This document shows positions 14,601-24,982 of a DNA stretch of 64,000 nucleotides, piece after piece. The translations under genes and the position numbers were made by a program. Within the stretch, counting starts at the first letter, position 1, and every line of letters begins with the position of its first letter. The notes beneath the pieces are model-generated. The model ran no database searches, was not told the origin of the DNA, and saw nothing but the letters and a program-made list of their open reading frames with translations. This DNA is from Cunninghamella blakesleeana. Its lineage: Eukaryota; Mucoromycota; Mucoromycetes; Mucorales; Cunninghamellaceae. Where the stretch lies: contig JAFCIZ010000006.1 of NCBI GenBank assembly GCA_017871115.1, positions 3,782,001-3,846,000 of the forward strand. The letters run 5' to 3'.

Positions 14601-15370
14601 TCGGTTCTGTCAAGATCTTTGTATTTGATGTTTTAGACTCTGTTATTGATATTCATGGATCTCTTTTAACCGCCTGGGTCAAATTGAGCGAAAAGAAGAA
14701 GGGTGGCATAGCTAAATTAAATGCTCGTGAAGTTATTCAAAAATGGTATATTGCTTTCTTAGAAGAAAAGAAAAAACAAGGCAAATCTAGCAAAGATAAG
14801 GAAATCATCCGTGCTACTCTCTTGCATATTTTGAAGGAATATTCTGTAGAATGCTTATTTAATGATGAAGAATTACAATACTTGATCACTGCTTGGGAGC
14901 GATTGAATATCTTTGGCGATGCTACTAATAGTATCGGTCAATTGAAGAAAGGAGGCGTTTATGCTGTTGCTATGTCCTCTGAATTATCTACTCGTAGTAT
15001 GATGACCCTTGCTCGTCATGGCTGTCTCTGCTGGCATTCTCAATTCTCGTCTGACGTTGCTTCTACCACTGTCGATGCTTATGCTTTACTTGAAACCACT
15101 GCCGATCTTTTGGACTTAGAAAACAAGAATGAGTTAGCTATTGTCTCATCTAATACTACTACTTTGGAAGCTGCCAAGAAACACGGCATGCATACTGTTC
15201 TTATTGATCGTCAAGATTTGCATACTGATAACCATTTTGATGCAACCTTTGATGGTTTGGATGTTTTAGCTGAAAGTTATCAGGTTTTTTCTGACCACCA
15301 TTCTAAACAATTAACTCAATCTCGTTCTTGGATTCAACGTATTATTGATACTGCTACTGAAATTTTTTAA
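1..15370 (+). CDS. Giant modular repeat protein with C-terminal degenerate HAD domain (5' end outside window)
   Basis: Exons: 1-21 (partial), 115-795, 887-1549, 1641-2078, 2181-2333, 2426-3106, 3199-3876, 3969-4646, 4731-5402, 5493-5930, 6032-6181, 6292-6972, 7064-7744, 7837-8517, 8610-9287, 9379-10056, 10141-10812, 10903-11340, 11442-11591, 11701-12381, 12473-13153, 13246-13914, 14015-15370. All introns are phase 0, 84-110 nt, GT-AG, usually with a poly-T tract before the acceptor. This gives 4432 residues in the window. Fifteen A modules (starting TTIVEVK) hold a GWFSGFTGRVNERI motif, long charged helix-like stretches, then a Gly-zipper segment AIAIGTGAAVIGGAIGGAIA bounded by HHDH on both sides. 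Three B modules (TVRTWWLRLVQSITERAEK) and three C modules (zipper only) punctuate the A runs. The final exon carries a haloacid-dehalogenase-like fold. Codons favour GAA, AAG, GCT, ACC and GTC, unlike the A/T-ending codons of the neighbours, which suggests high expression. Function unknown; membrane-associated structural or scaffold protein is inference. Confidence 0.9.
115..1549 (+). repeat. A-module exons, block 1 (2 copies)
   Basis: Two in-frame A exons (115-795, 887-1549). The second is an A' variant: its zipper begins STIGGAGVAAIGAIGG and its tail is KKHHDDKVETEKVQK instead of the usual KKHHDHEKEEAEKQK-type ending. The same A' ending precedes a B exon each of the three times it occurs. 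Confidence 0.9.
1641..2333 (+). repeat. B + C module pair, copy 1
   Basis: The B exon (1641-2078, 146 aa) and C exon (2181-2333, 51 aa) are separated by a 102 nt intron. This B copy reads VVATHEGHSDVAIV and TVRTWW, whereas copies 2 and 3 read VVESHEGHSDIAIV and TVCTWW. C resembles the 3' third of an A module (HDH, Gly zipper, KKHHDHEKEE), so it is probably a truncated A. Confidence 0.88.
2426..5402 (+). repeat. A-module exons, block 2 (4 copies)
   Basis: Exons 2426-3106, 3199-3876, 3969-4646 and 4731-5402, the last of A' type. The unit period, intron included, is 762-773 bp. Within the block the copies differ by scattered substitutions and by small in-frame size changes in the Gly-zipper region. 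Confidence 0.9.
2541..7951 (+). repeat. ~5.41 kb tandem segmental duplication, copy 1
   Basis: From about 2541 the sequence repeats at +5411, then +5410 after a homopolymer in the intron at 3877-3968, then +5409 after one in the intron at 6182-6291. The only differences I detected are these two 1-nt A-tract changes. The block spans 8 exons. Exact ends are uncertain because both breakpoints fall in homologous A exons. Confidence 0.85.
5493..6181 (+). repeat. B + C module pair, copy 2
   Basis: B exon 5493-5930 and C exon 6032-6181 (50 aa; zipper variant AVIGAIGAGIAVKKHHDH). The sequence matches copy 3 at 10903-11591 in the stretches I compared. Confidence 0.9.
6292..10812 (+). repeat. A-module exons, block 3 (6 copies)
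   Basis: Exons 6292-6972, 7064-7744, 7837-8517, 8610-9287, 9379-10056 and 10141-10812 (A' type). The run is longer than block 2 because the junction between the two 5.41 kb duplicates lies inside it, near the exon at 7837. Confidence 0.9.
7952..13751 (+). repeat. ~5.41 kb tandem segmental duplication, copy 2
   Basis: Second copy of the 8-exon block, including all introns. The match to copy 1 begins after the AGCACTGCTACT variant near 7940 and ends at about 13751, where CACAGTTATT replaces the CACAGTCATT seen near 8340. Confidence 0.85.
10903..11591 (+). repeat. B + C module pair, copy 3
   Basis: B exon 10903-11340 and C exon 11442-11591, a near-identical duplicate of copy 2 displaced by about 5410 bp. 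Confidence 0.9.
11701..13914 (+). repeat. A-module exons, block 4 (3 copies)
   Basis: Exons 11701-12381, 12473-13153 and 13246-13914. The last copy diverges after about 13751: its tail is KKHHDHEKEDAQKQK and it ends at a GTATGT donor instead of the GTAA-type donors of the array. This marks the array's 3' boundary. Confidence 0.88.
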
Positions 15371-15588
15371 AATAGTATAATGTGAATTTTACTTTACCTT
15401 TTTTTCTGTTTTTTATTTTTAAAACTTTATTTTTTTCTATTCTCTTTTCGTTATTTATATTTTATTTTATTATTTTATTTTAAAACATTGGATTATGAAT
15501 GATAAATAAAAGACATTATTTAATTTCATAAATATATTTGTTATCTTTATTTATTTATTAATAATAAAAATAATTATGATTATATATA

Positions 15589-16374
15589 TTATTTTTTAAC
15601 TACTGAATAGTGTGAACAATAACCATGGTCATCACTTGTTTCATTCATAACCCGATTCGAAGTGATGGTTTTTGATATAGGATCAACATGAAAAACAATA
15701 CATAGGGAGATAGATTGTAAAGAAGAAAAAGGAAAAAAAGGAAAAGGGTGGTATTTAATCACCCCACGATTAACTAACCCATAAGGGTAACGAATCATAC
15801 GAGACCAACGCTGATTACCACTAGCATCAAGACCAGGTGATTTGATACGAATTTGTGTGGATGCATTAACCAACTGTTTTTTTTCATTTTCTCCATTAAA
15901 AAACCCAGATGACATGAATGATAATGGTTGATCAAAATATTGACAATTTCCAAGAAGTTCTGCTGGTGTCATGATTGTAGTATTATTGTTACCATCCTTC
16001 TTTGCTTCATTTATTCCTTTTGTCATGGTGGTAATGATATCATTATTATTATTAAGTTGTTGTTGAAGAGGTACAAGTTGACTAAAGGCAAAAACACTTA
16101 AATCAGCTTGTTGAATTCTTATAGTCCACCAATTCCAATTATTTGCTTTTAACATTAAATCAAAAATAAGTTCTTTATCAGATGCCAATACATTCCCCAT
16201 AGTAGATGAAATGTTTTTTAGTGGTACGGCTCTATAGCCAATGAAAAGGAACATACTGAATAATAATAAAAACATACACAGAAATATATAACGTAATAAT
16301 CGACAACTGTATGATAATAAATAAAAATAGATATGATTTAATCGTGATACTTGTTTTGTACTATTTTATTTTGC

Positions 16375-16410
<36 letters not shown>

Positions 16411-17209
16411 CAATCCTTTTTATTTGTTATTATTATCATTCTTTTACATACCAGGAAATATTAACAGAAGAATGTTCATTATTGCCGTCGTCGTCATCAC
16501 CGTTTATAGAGTATTGAGTATATTTAGGATGATGTCTTATAAGATAAACATGTTCACTATATCTACTACTATGATGATCGTCATATCCATCATCACTTGA
16601 ACTTCCACCACCACCTTCATAGCGCCAAGGTTGAGCTGTATATAAATCATGATGATGATAACTTGGATGGTTATTACGAGGATGATCCATAACATGACTA
16701 CGTAATTTGGGCCTACTTCTTTTAACCCAAGCATTATTTTGGTGATGATACATATCCATATCTTCAATTCCTTCATCCTGCTGATAATCACCTTGTTTCT
16801 TTTGTTGTTGTGATTGTTGGTGAAATGATTTTGATTTTTTACTATCATAGTGATGTTGATGATGATTAGGTAAATAAAGAGAAAAGGATCGTTGTTGTTG
16901 TTGTTGGTGAAGGAGATCATTAATAAAACCTTTTGATTCTTGATGTTTTAATGATAATGTAGAAGTGGATGGTATCGTTGATCTTTTAAAATTGGATAAT
17001 ATAGGAAATCGGTGTCTCTGTTGTTGCTTTTTATATTTTACATCTTGTGTTACTGTGGATGGCATTATTTGTTCATGATGACTATAGGGATATACATATT
17101 GCTCATATTCATCCGAATCTATAAAAATAAATACATATTTAAAAAAACAAAGCGTCAGATGATGATAATGATGATTTTTTTTTACTCTTTTATATATTTT
17201 ACTGTTATT

Positions 17210-17241
<32 letters not shown>

Positions 17242-17816
17242 TATATACTTGTGCATATATACCTTCAACATTAGAAACAGCATCCACTAAATTACGATGA
17301 AATACTTCAGAAGGTGTTGCTGTACCATTTACTGGAGGAAGCTTTCGTTTTTTTTTCTTGATAGATTTTTTATCACTCTATATATATGAGAACATTAAAT
17401 ATATGGTAACGATAATGGTTACTAAGTATAAAATTAAACGAAAAATATGAAAAAAACTGCATAAAAACTTACATCGTTTTTATTATTAATTGATTTATTT
17501 TTATTTGAGGAATATGACATAGGAGGTGAATGGGATATAGCAGCATCTTGCCTTTTTGAAATTTTATTAGGTATCTTTATTGGACCGGGTATAGAATTAT
17601 TTTTGCTGCTGCTCTTTTCATTGATACTATTACTACTACTATTGTTACTGTTATTGTTATTGTTACTGTTATTATTAACTGTTGGGATAGAAAGCATGAC
17701 GGAAGAATTATTATTATTGATAAATAAGTCTTGTAAAGGAGTAGTAGCAGTAGTAGAGTTGGAACTGGCAATAGATAGTTGAATTGTTGAATTAGAAGTA
17801 GTCATAGAGTCTTGTA

Positions 17817-17862
<46 letters not shown>

Positions 17863-18246
17863 ATTATAATTATTCAAATCATGATCCATTATGATACTCT
17901 CATTATCCATTATTACTGACGTTGAAATTGAGGATGGCGTAATAGGGGTAAGTTGTTTTTGAGAATTGGAATTTGTTGAATTTAGTTGATGCATGGGGGA
18001 TGGTTCAAAAGTAGCCTTTTCAACCGTTAAATTACGATCAAAATGGTGTAAAGGAAAATCACGTAAAGAGTGAGAATATTTATCAATATGAATAGAATTA
18101 AAAGTGGTCATACGAGGTCTTTGTATAGAAGTTTTAGTACCTACACTTTGACTAATGGTACTTTTTAAATCGTTTTCATTATTATTATTATTAAAAGGTA
18201 TAGATGGTACAGGTATTGGTTGCTTATTACTATTATTACTATTCAT
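15589..18246 (-). CDS. VAC7: Vac7-like vacuolar segregation protein (PI(3,5)P2 regulator)
   Basis: Exons (minus): 18246-17473, 17377-17263, 17118-16452, 16306-15589; 757 aa. In fungi Vac7 activates the Fab1 PI3P 5-kinase at the vacuole membrane. The N-terminal ~260 residues are Asn/Ser-rich with a 14-Asn run. A basic patch (KKSIKKKKRK) and the NLVDAVSNVEDSDEYEQYVY motif, a Vac7 hallmark, are rebuilt across the exon 2/3 junction. A His/Gln-rich middle follows. A Cys-containing segment CCRLLRYIFLC leads into one membrane helix (about residues 520-545), and the C-terminal lumenal LEA-2-like domain begins with NVLASDKELIFDLMLKANN. Exon phases are 0, 1 and 2, and the lengths sum to a whole frame. 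The intron at 16307-16451 contains a 34-nt homopolymer. It converges with the giant gene and is divergent from the SH3 receptor gene. Confidence 0.87.
16377..16410. repeat. 34-nt T homopolymer inside a VAC7 intron
   Basis: An uninterrupted T run on the + strand (A on the transcribed sense) within the 145-nt third intron of VAC7 (16307-16451). Confidence 0.95.
17818..17862 (-). repeat. AAT-type triplet run encoding poly-Asn in VAC7
   Basis: A run of ATT triplets on the + strand, read on the minus strand as a 14-residue Asn tract within exon 1 of VAC7. Likely length-polymorphic. Confidence 0.9.
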
Positions 18247-18897
18247 TAATAGAATGAATATATATGTAGAGATATATACATAAATAAGTTGAACTAAAAA
18301 GATAAAGAAAAAAAAAAATAAAAAAGTGAAAGGGAAAGAGAGTGAGAAAGAGAAAAATCTTTACTTTTATTTCATTCCCAAATTTGGAAACAATACTATT
18401 ATATATATATATATGTATATTTAAAGATCAGCGCTATTTTTTTAGTGATTGTAAGATAACTATTTATTTTATTTATATCTATTCTATAAAATACATATAT
18501 ACAGATATATATATACACATATATATTGTATTATTGTATTATTATATTATTTATTATACATGTATATATTTATATTATATTTTATAGCAATATAAATGTA
18601 TATTCATACTTAAAGAGTAGTAACACAGACAGTAGCGGGAAATACATTTTAGTTGCATAAACGGTAGTATTGTGCGTACGTATTATTCCGTAAAAATAAT
18701 CTTCATCATTACGTTCTTACATAGTTACATACGTAGGTAAGCAGCTAGATATTATAATATGTGAATGTAGATACGTATATAAAACCAAGGTGAGGGGAAA
18801 AAATATATATTGAACAATAGAATAAAAATAACATAATAAATAAAGCGTTTTCTCCTTTCGTAACCCTTTTTTTATAAGTAGGAGATATGTTCAAAGA

Positions 18898-18935
<38 letters not shown>

Positions 18936-19397
18936 CTCCCTTTTTAACATATATCGTTTACTATAATATTTTTTAAGTTGAATATAATGAAACGGTTAAT
19001 AAAAGGGAGATGATCATAGTAATTTCTTGGTTTCCTTTTTTGGGTTTTTTGCCTTTCTCCCCCTTATTTTTTTAATATGTTTTATTTAATTTTTTCTCTC
19101 TTTTTCATTTTTTATTCCTTCTCTCTCTCTCTCTCTCTCTTTTTTTTTTTTTTTTTTTTTTTTTTTATTTTTATTGTAATCGTCATGGATTAGATTAATA
19201 AAAATATTCAATTCATATTTTATAAATATTATATATATTATTATTTTTATTTTTGCATTTATCTATCATACGTATTTATATTATATTAATTGCAACCAAA
19301 TTATTTCACTTTTTCAATATCTATTAACAACAACAACAACATATATTTATCTTTTTCTACTTATTTATTTACCTGCTCACTTAATTACTTATTACAA
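18247..19397. promoter_or_regulatory. Divergent promoter region, VAC7 / SH3 receptor
   Basis: 1.15 kb between divergent starts. It contains an (AT)15 run at 18901-18931, a (CT)n run at 19119-19140 and a T26 tract at 19141-19166, plus a GA-rich tract close to the VAC7 start (18300-18357). A short open frame at 18342-18587 is Ile/Tyr-rich and looks like read-through of AT repeats. Confidence 0.5.
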
Positions 19398-20987
19398 ATG
19401 TATAAAACTCTTTTTCTTTTATTATCATTCCTCTTTTTTTATTTATTTCAAAACACTACAAGTCAAGAAATACCTTTAATTTTACCACAAACACCTACTT
19501 CCATAGCTCCATCCTTTTGTTTATCCTTACAAAACTCTTTAGCATGTCCTGCCTTTCAACAATTTTACATATCAACTGGTGTTGTGGATCGATACCCTTT
19601 TTTACCTAATAATATTACCACTATCCAAGATTTTGATAATAGTCTATTTCGTTATGTCAATTCGACAAGCAACTATTTATTGCAGCTGGGATGTCTTAGT
19701 ACAAATTATAATCCTTTGGTTCCATATGCTCGTTATTCTTTAACTAAAATGTGTGCAAGATTAATTCAAGACCCCGAAGATTCTTTGCCTTGTAATACAA
19801 ATCATCATTTAACCCCTCCTCCTTTATGTCAGCAAACATGTTTAGATTGGGTAGAAAGTGTTACAGCCATCACTGCCCAGCCAAATGTATGTAGTCATAA
19901 TTTACAACGATCTGAGGCTATTACAAACTATACAATACATTGTCATTCTTGGCAAGGTTTTAATGCAACTATAGACGATAATTGCATTTCTGGTATAGCA
20001 AATGAACCTGAAAACTGTGGTAAAATAAAATAAAAAAAAGAATCTATATAAAATAAATGAATTCCCTCATTCCTGTTTTTTTATTAATCCTTTTTTTTTA
20101 TTACTTATATAGGCTTTCGTGAAAATAACAGTGCATGTCAATTTTGTAGAAATACAACCAATTCAGCTAATAATAATTGTTGTGAAACTGTTGTTTGTCA
20201 TGGAGGGATCAGTATTGGAACAATTGTCGGCATAAGTTTAGGGTCATTGATTGGAATTGGGATTTTTACTACTTGTTGTTTTTTCATTTGTTCTAAAAAG
20301 CGAAAAAAAGCATTAAAATCAGTACTTTTTAAACCATTTCCTTTTTTACGTTCCAGTTCATCCAATATAACACTATCTAAAAACAAACGTCATAATAATC
20401 AAGAAGAAGATGAAATAGATCAAGTGAATATAGAAATCAATAATAAAAAAGGAATAAAAAAGAAAAAAAATGAACAGCAAATAGAATATAATCAAAAGGA
20501 CGAAGAAAAAAAAGAAAGTATTAATTTACATGATAGTGAAAAAGATGATAGCAATGACAAATATACGATTAAAAAAAAAGAATGGATAACCTCATCAGAT
20601 GATTTAACTATTTTACCTTCAACGTTAACCATTGATCATCCATCATCCTCTTCCTTAACCATTACTACTCCTATTGATTATTCGCAATCTGATAATATTT
20701 TTGATGTAATTCATACCTATTCTCCTCGAATGGAAGACGAGTTATCTCTTAATATAGGAGATATGATTTTAAGAGTTTTACCTTTCGACGATGGTTGGGC
20801 TTTAGGTGTAAATCTAGCAACAGGTCTTAAAGGTGCTTTTCCTTTAGTTTGTGTTTCCACAACACCAGTCTCTTTAATGGATCAATGGCATTCTTTACCG
20901 AATGGCGTAGTTCCACCGGTTCGAATGGCTTCTTACAAATTACCTGCTTCTCCTACTTCTACACTGTTCAACGATTCTACTTTATAA
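19398..20987 (+). CDS. Single-pass membrane protein with Cys-rich ectodomain and cytosolic SH3 domain
   Basis: Exons 19398-20019 and 20113-20987; 498 aa. The ATG at 19398 starts a clear signal peptide (MYKTLFLLLSFLFFYLFQ). The ectodomain has regularly spaced cysteines (CLSLQNSLACPAFQ, then CSTNY-type, CQQTC, CHSW and NEPENCGF segments, and a CQFC...CC cluster) and several N-glycosylation sequons. A single hydrophobic helix (ISIGTIVGISLGSLIGIGIF, about residues 243-262) is followed by KKRKK, a basic/acidic linker, and a C-terminal SH3 domain (HTYSPRMEDELSLNIGD, DDGWALGVN, LKGAFPLVCV). From memory, basidiomycete SH3 membrane proteins have a similar ectodomain. By domain layout it is a cell-surface sensor or adaptor; its ligand is unknown. 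Confidence 0.82.
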
Positions 20988-21989
20988 TGCTATTCCTCGC
21001 TTTACATAATATATTTGCTTTTTTTATACTTACATTATTTATTATTATTATTTTTTTCTCATTTTAAAAATATTGAAAATATTATGTTGTATTAAAAAAA
21101 TAATCAAAAAAAAAAAAAAAAAAGATGGCCAAAAAAAATTATTATAAAGCAATTAAATAAAAAATAACTTCAATTAAAAAATACAAAGGCATTATTTATG
21201 TGTGACAACAATCGTTAATGCTAAATGGTGAAAAGGAAATAAAAATGGATCGGAGGTTATAATATAACAACCATTATTACTCATGGTGCATAGTTTCTTG
21301 TCACATTATATTTACGTGTAATGATTTAATTATTGCTAATAACCACTTTTTCGATAAATAATAATAATTGTATATTTATATGAATTTATATATATATATA
21401 TATATATATATACATCTAAAATTTAATAATATTTATATTAAATATACTATTTTTTATTATTAATATGAATATCTTATGACGTAATATTAATATATATGGG
21501 TTAAAAAAATAGAATAAAAATTGGTTTCTTATAATTTATTATATTATAAATTATAAAATATATCTATGAATAACCACTCTCATTTTAAACTATTTTTTTT
21601 TATCTTATTGTTTAGCTTCTCAGTTCATGTACATATAAATATGCTATACCAATTTTATATATTTATGGCATAGATAAATTTACATTCCGCAGTTGGTGAT
21701 TTTTAATTTTTATTGGGCCAAGTTTAAAGCCTATTTTTTTCACCTCTTTCGATTTTTTCTTTTTCTTTTCTTTTCTATTTTTCTTATTATCATTGTTATT
21801 ATTATTATTATTATTATATATAATATAATATAATAACATTATAATAAACTATATTTGTTTTCTTTCTCATTCTATCACTCTTATTCTCTCTCTCTTTCTC
21901 TTTCTTTTTTTTTTAGCTCTATATATATACATTTTTATTCATATATATATATATATATATAGATTTTATCTTTATTTATTAATTTATAT
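20988..21989. promoter_or_regulatory. Intergenic region upstream of HRI-like kinase
   Basis: 1.0 kb between two + strand genes. AT-rich with an (AT)n run at about 21390-21411, a pyrimidine-rich tract at 21738-21785 and CT-rich stretches at 21862-21916 just upstream of the kinase ATG. No gene seen. Confidence 0.5.
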
Positions 21990-24982
21990 ATGGATAAAAT
22001 AGACTCACCAGAATGCTCAAGTTATTTTTGGTGTCGTCCTAGCGAAGTAGATTCAGAAGCCAGTTCTATTACTTCGCCTTATTCTAACAATGTATTTGAA
22101 TCAGAAGGTAAATAATAATTAATAAATAGCACAAAGTTTTGTTATTATCATTATTATCTATGAGTATTATCATCATAACATTCGCCTACCTATATTATAT
22201 AATATACCATTTCATCCATATAGAATTATCCTATTTTATACAGCACTCTTCTTCTTCAGCCACTTCTTCGCCACATCGTCAAAATAGTAATGATAATAGC
22301 GGAATAAATAGTCCTCAAAATGGTGAAGCTACTTCTTCGGTTTTTTGGGACGATCTTCATATTAATACAACTATGGATGGGTATACTTCAGCAAGTAATA
22401 ATAATACACCTACACCATCCACATCATCCACATCAAAAGCAACAGTTGAAGCTTATACAACCGATAGATATAAACGAAAACAAACCAAAATGCTACTAGT
22501 CTCTTTGATAGAATCCTTTTGTAGAATTTATGGAGATAGTCCGGATGCTAATCGCAAAGTGTTTTTTTTAATCTGTCAAACTTTAAAATCTTTGGGTATC
22601 ATTGATACGGAATTTATTGATGAAATGGCTAGCGTACGATCTACTTTTCAAAGAACCTTTCAAAAGTTATTTTATGCTGCTCTACATACGGTTCAAACCG
22701 AACCTTTTTTGGATCAACCTCAACGTTTATTAATTACTACCTCCAACAATGAAAAATTAAATGATAGCAATAATAATAGTAGTAGTAATATCTCTATCCT
22801 GACTTCTTTCACTAATTCATCTAATAATACATCAACATCAACATCAGCAAATTCATCTTCATCCAATATATCAACGTCCACTATATCTATTAATCCATTA
22901 TTAACGCCTAGTGCTCTATCATCACCTTCAGGTTGGTTGGATTCATCTACTACCATGCATTCCACTAATTCTTCTTCAGCAACAGCATCATCATCTAAAA
23001 AAGTTTTGTTTGATCTTAGTATTCATCATTCAAGGTACCATAATGATTTTGTAGAATTATGTTTATTAGGTAGAGGTGGGTTTGCTAAAGCTTATAAAGT
23101 GAAAAATAAATTGGATGGTATTGATTATGCTATCAAAAAAGTCCCTTTAGGCCCGGATTTAGAAATCCAACAGCAACAACAAAGAAACGGATTAAATCAT
23201 CATCATAATACAACACACCCTTATAAAAAAATATTTAGAGAAATTAAACATTTAGCTAGATTGGAACATCCTAATGTGATTCGATATTATGCTTCTTGGT
23301 TGGAATATGAAAATAATAGGTCTTTAGATGACGATGATGATGACGATGATTTGGACGAAGAAGAGGATAGCTATTTTCATAGCAAATATGGCCAAGATCT
23401 TTCAGGCTCTCAATATCAAAAACAAGTACCATCGAAAAAAAAGAAAAAAGAATTATTGTATCAACAGGGTTCTATATCTACTCCAACTTCTCCTACTAAA
23501 ATATCAATACCAAAGAGCATGGTACCTGGTGGTTGGACTTTGTTTATTCAAATGCAATTATGTCAAAGTAAGAAAATAAAAAAGCATTTATGTATATGTC
23601 CGGAAAAAACAAGAAAAAGAGAAAAGAAAAAGAAAAAGTAAATAAATGGATGAGTAGGTAAATTAACTTATATATATATATATGTATGCATGTATATAAT
23701 TTTCATAGCAACATTACATGATTATATTGAAATTCGAAATAAAGATTATGGGGTAGTGGATCCACAACGTAATATAGCATTGTTTACACAAATTTTATTG
23801 GGAACAGCATATATTCATGAACAAGGGTTGATTCATCGTGATTTAAAACCAAGTAATATCTTTTTAACTTTACCAACACCAACAAGTTTTGAAAATAGAA
23901 TCCATCAACAAAAAAGAATAGAAGGGTATGATCAAAAAGTGAAAATAATAAAAGATAAAGAAGATAATAATGATGATGATGATGTCGATGGTGACGACGA
24001 TGAAGGGCAGGAAAAAAATGATGAAAACGGTGAAGATGAAGATGAAGCATATTTACCATCGCACATATTATGGGAGGAATGTATACCAAAAATTGGCGAC
24101 TTTGGATTAGCAGCACAACTGATGGACGAAGATACATTCACAGCTACAGCAACAGCGGCAACATCGTCAAACCATAAAAATAATAATAGCAGTAATGCAT
24201 TACCATCACCAACATTAAAAGATATTGTTAAAAGCAGTCGCAAAAAATCAATCCCTTTACGTCGCACACCTACTATAGGTGTTGGAACAAGAACGTACGC
24301 TTCACCTGAACAACTTGCCTTTTCTGGTAGAGCTTATAATGAAAAAGTTGACATTTATTCTCTTGGGATCATCCTTTTTGAATTGTATCAACCATTTTCT
24401 ACTTTTATGGAACGTGCTGACGCTATTAATAATTTGAAAAATGCCATGTTACCCGATGGTTTTGTTGAAAAATATCCTAAAGAAGTAAGTGATAATGGTG
24501 ATGAATAATAAATATTAAAATGAAAGTAAAAAATGAAGAAGGATCTGAAAAAAGGCTATTTGATTTATTTTTATTTTATTTATATTTTTTTCTACAAGTC
24601 GGCATTGATTTTGTGGATGACAGACTATAACCCAAGTAGAAGGCCAAGTGTACACCAGATATTAGACTATGATTTATTTAATCAACCATCTACTGTAAGT
24701 AAAATAAAACAATAACGCGAAAAAGCGAATATAATAAAGGAGTTCATTCTATGTACTTAATATTTATATTTATTTTATTATATTAATTTATAGGACATGT
24801 TAGCTACTTTAACAGCAAAGTTAAAAGCAAAATCAGAAGCATTACATAGCAAAAATAAGCAAGTAGAAGATTTACAGATAGATATGAAAAGGATGGAAGA
24901 AGAAAGGCAGAAAGAGAAAGAAGAAATGCAGAAAAAATTAGATGAACTTCAAAAAAAATTAGATCGAATCGTTTGTAAATAA
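21990..24982 (+). CDS. hri1: HRI-like eIF2alpha protein kinase
   Basis: Exons 21990-22107, 22224-23567, 23709-24484, 24599-24694, 24794-24982; 840 aa. eIF2alpha kinases reduce translation initiation under stress. Visible motifs are the Gly loop GRGGFAKAYKV (about 318), YAIKKV, and EIKHLARLEHPNVIRYYASW (family hallmark). After an acidic insert come LCQTTLHDYIEIR across a splice junction, IHRDLKPSNIFL (about 530), IGDFGLAAQ (about 617), GVGTRTYASPEQLAFSGR, and DIYSLGIILFELYQPFSTFM, where QPF plus MER resembles HRI more than GCN2. The N-terminal ~310 residues are Ser/Thr/Asn-rich with a helical block at about 120-200. The last exon is a coiled coil (EEERQKEKEEMQKKLDELQ). There is no RWD or HisRS-like region, which argues against GCN2. 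Haem binding cannot be judged from sequence. Confidence 0.85.

Noticed and set aside
18342..18587. 81-codon frame between VAC7 and the SH3 receptor
   Set aside because: Composed of Ile/Tyr from AT repeats; no domain-like composition.
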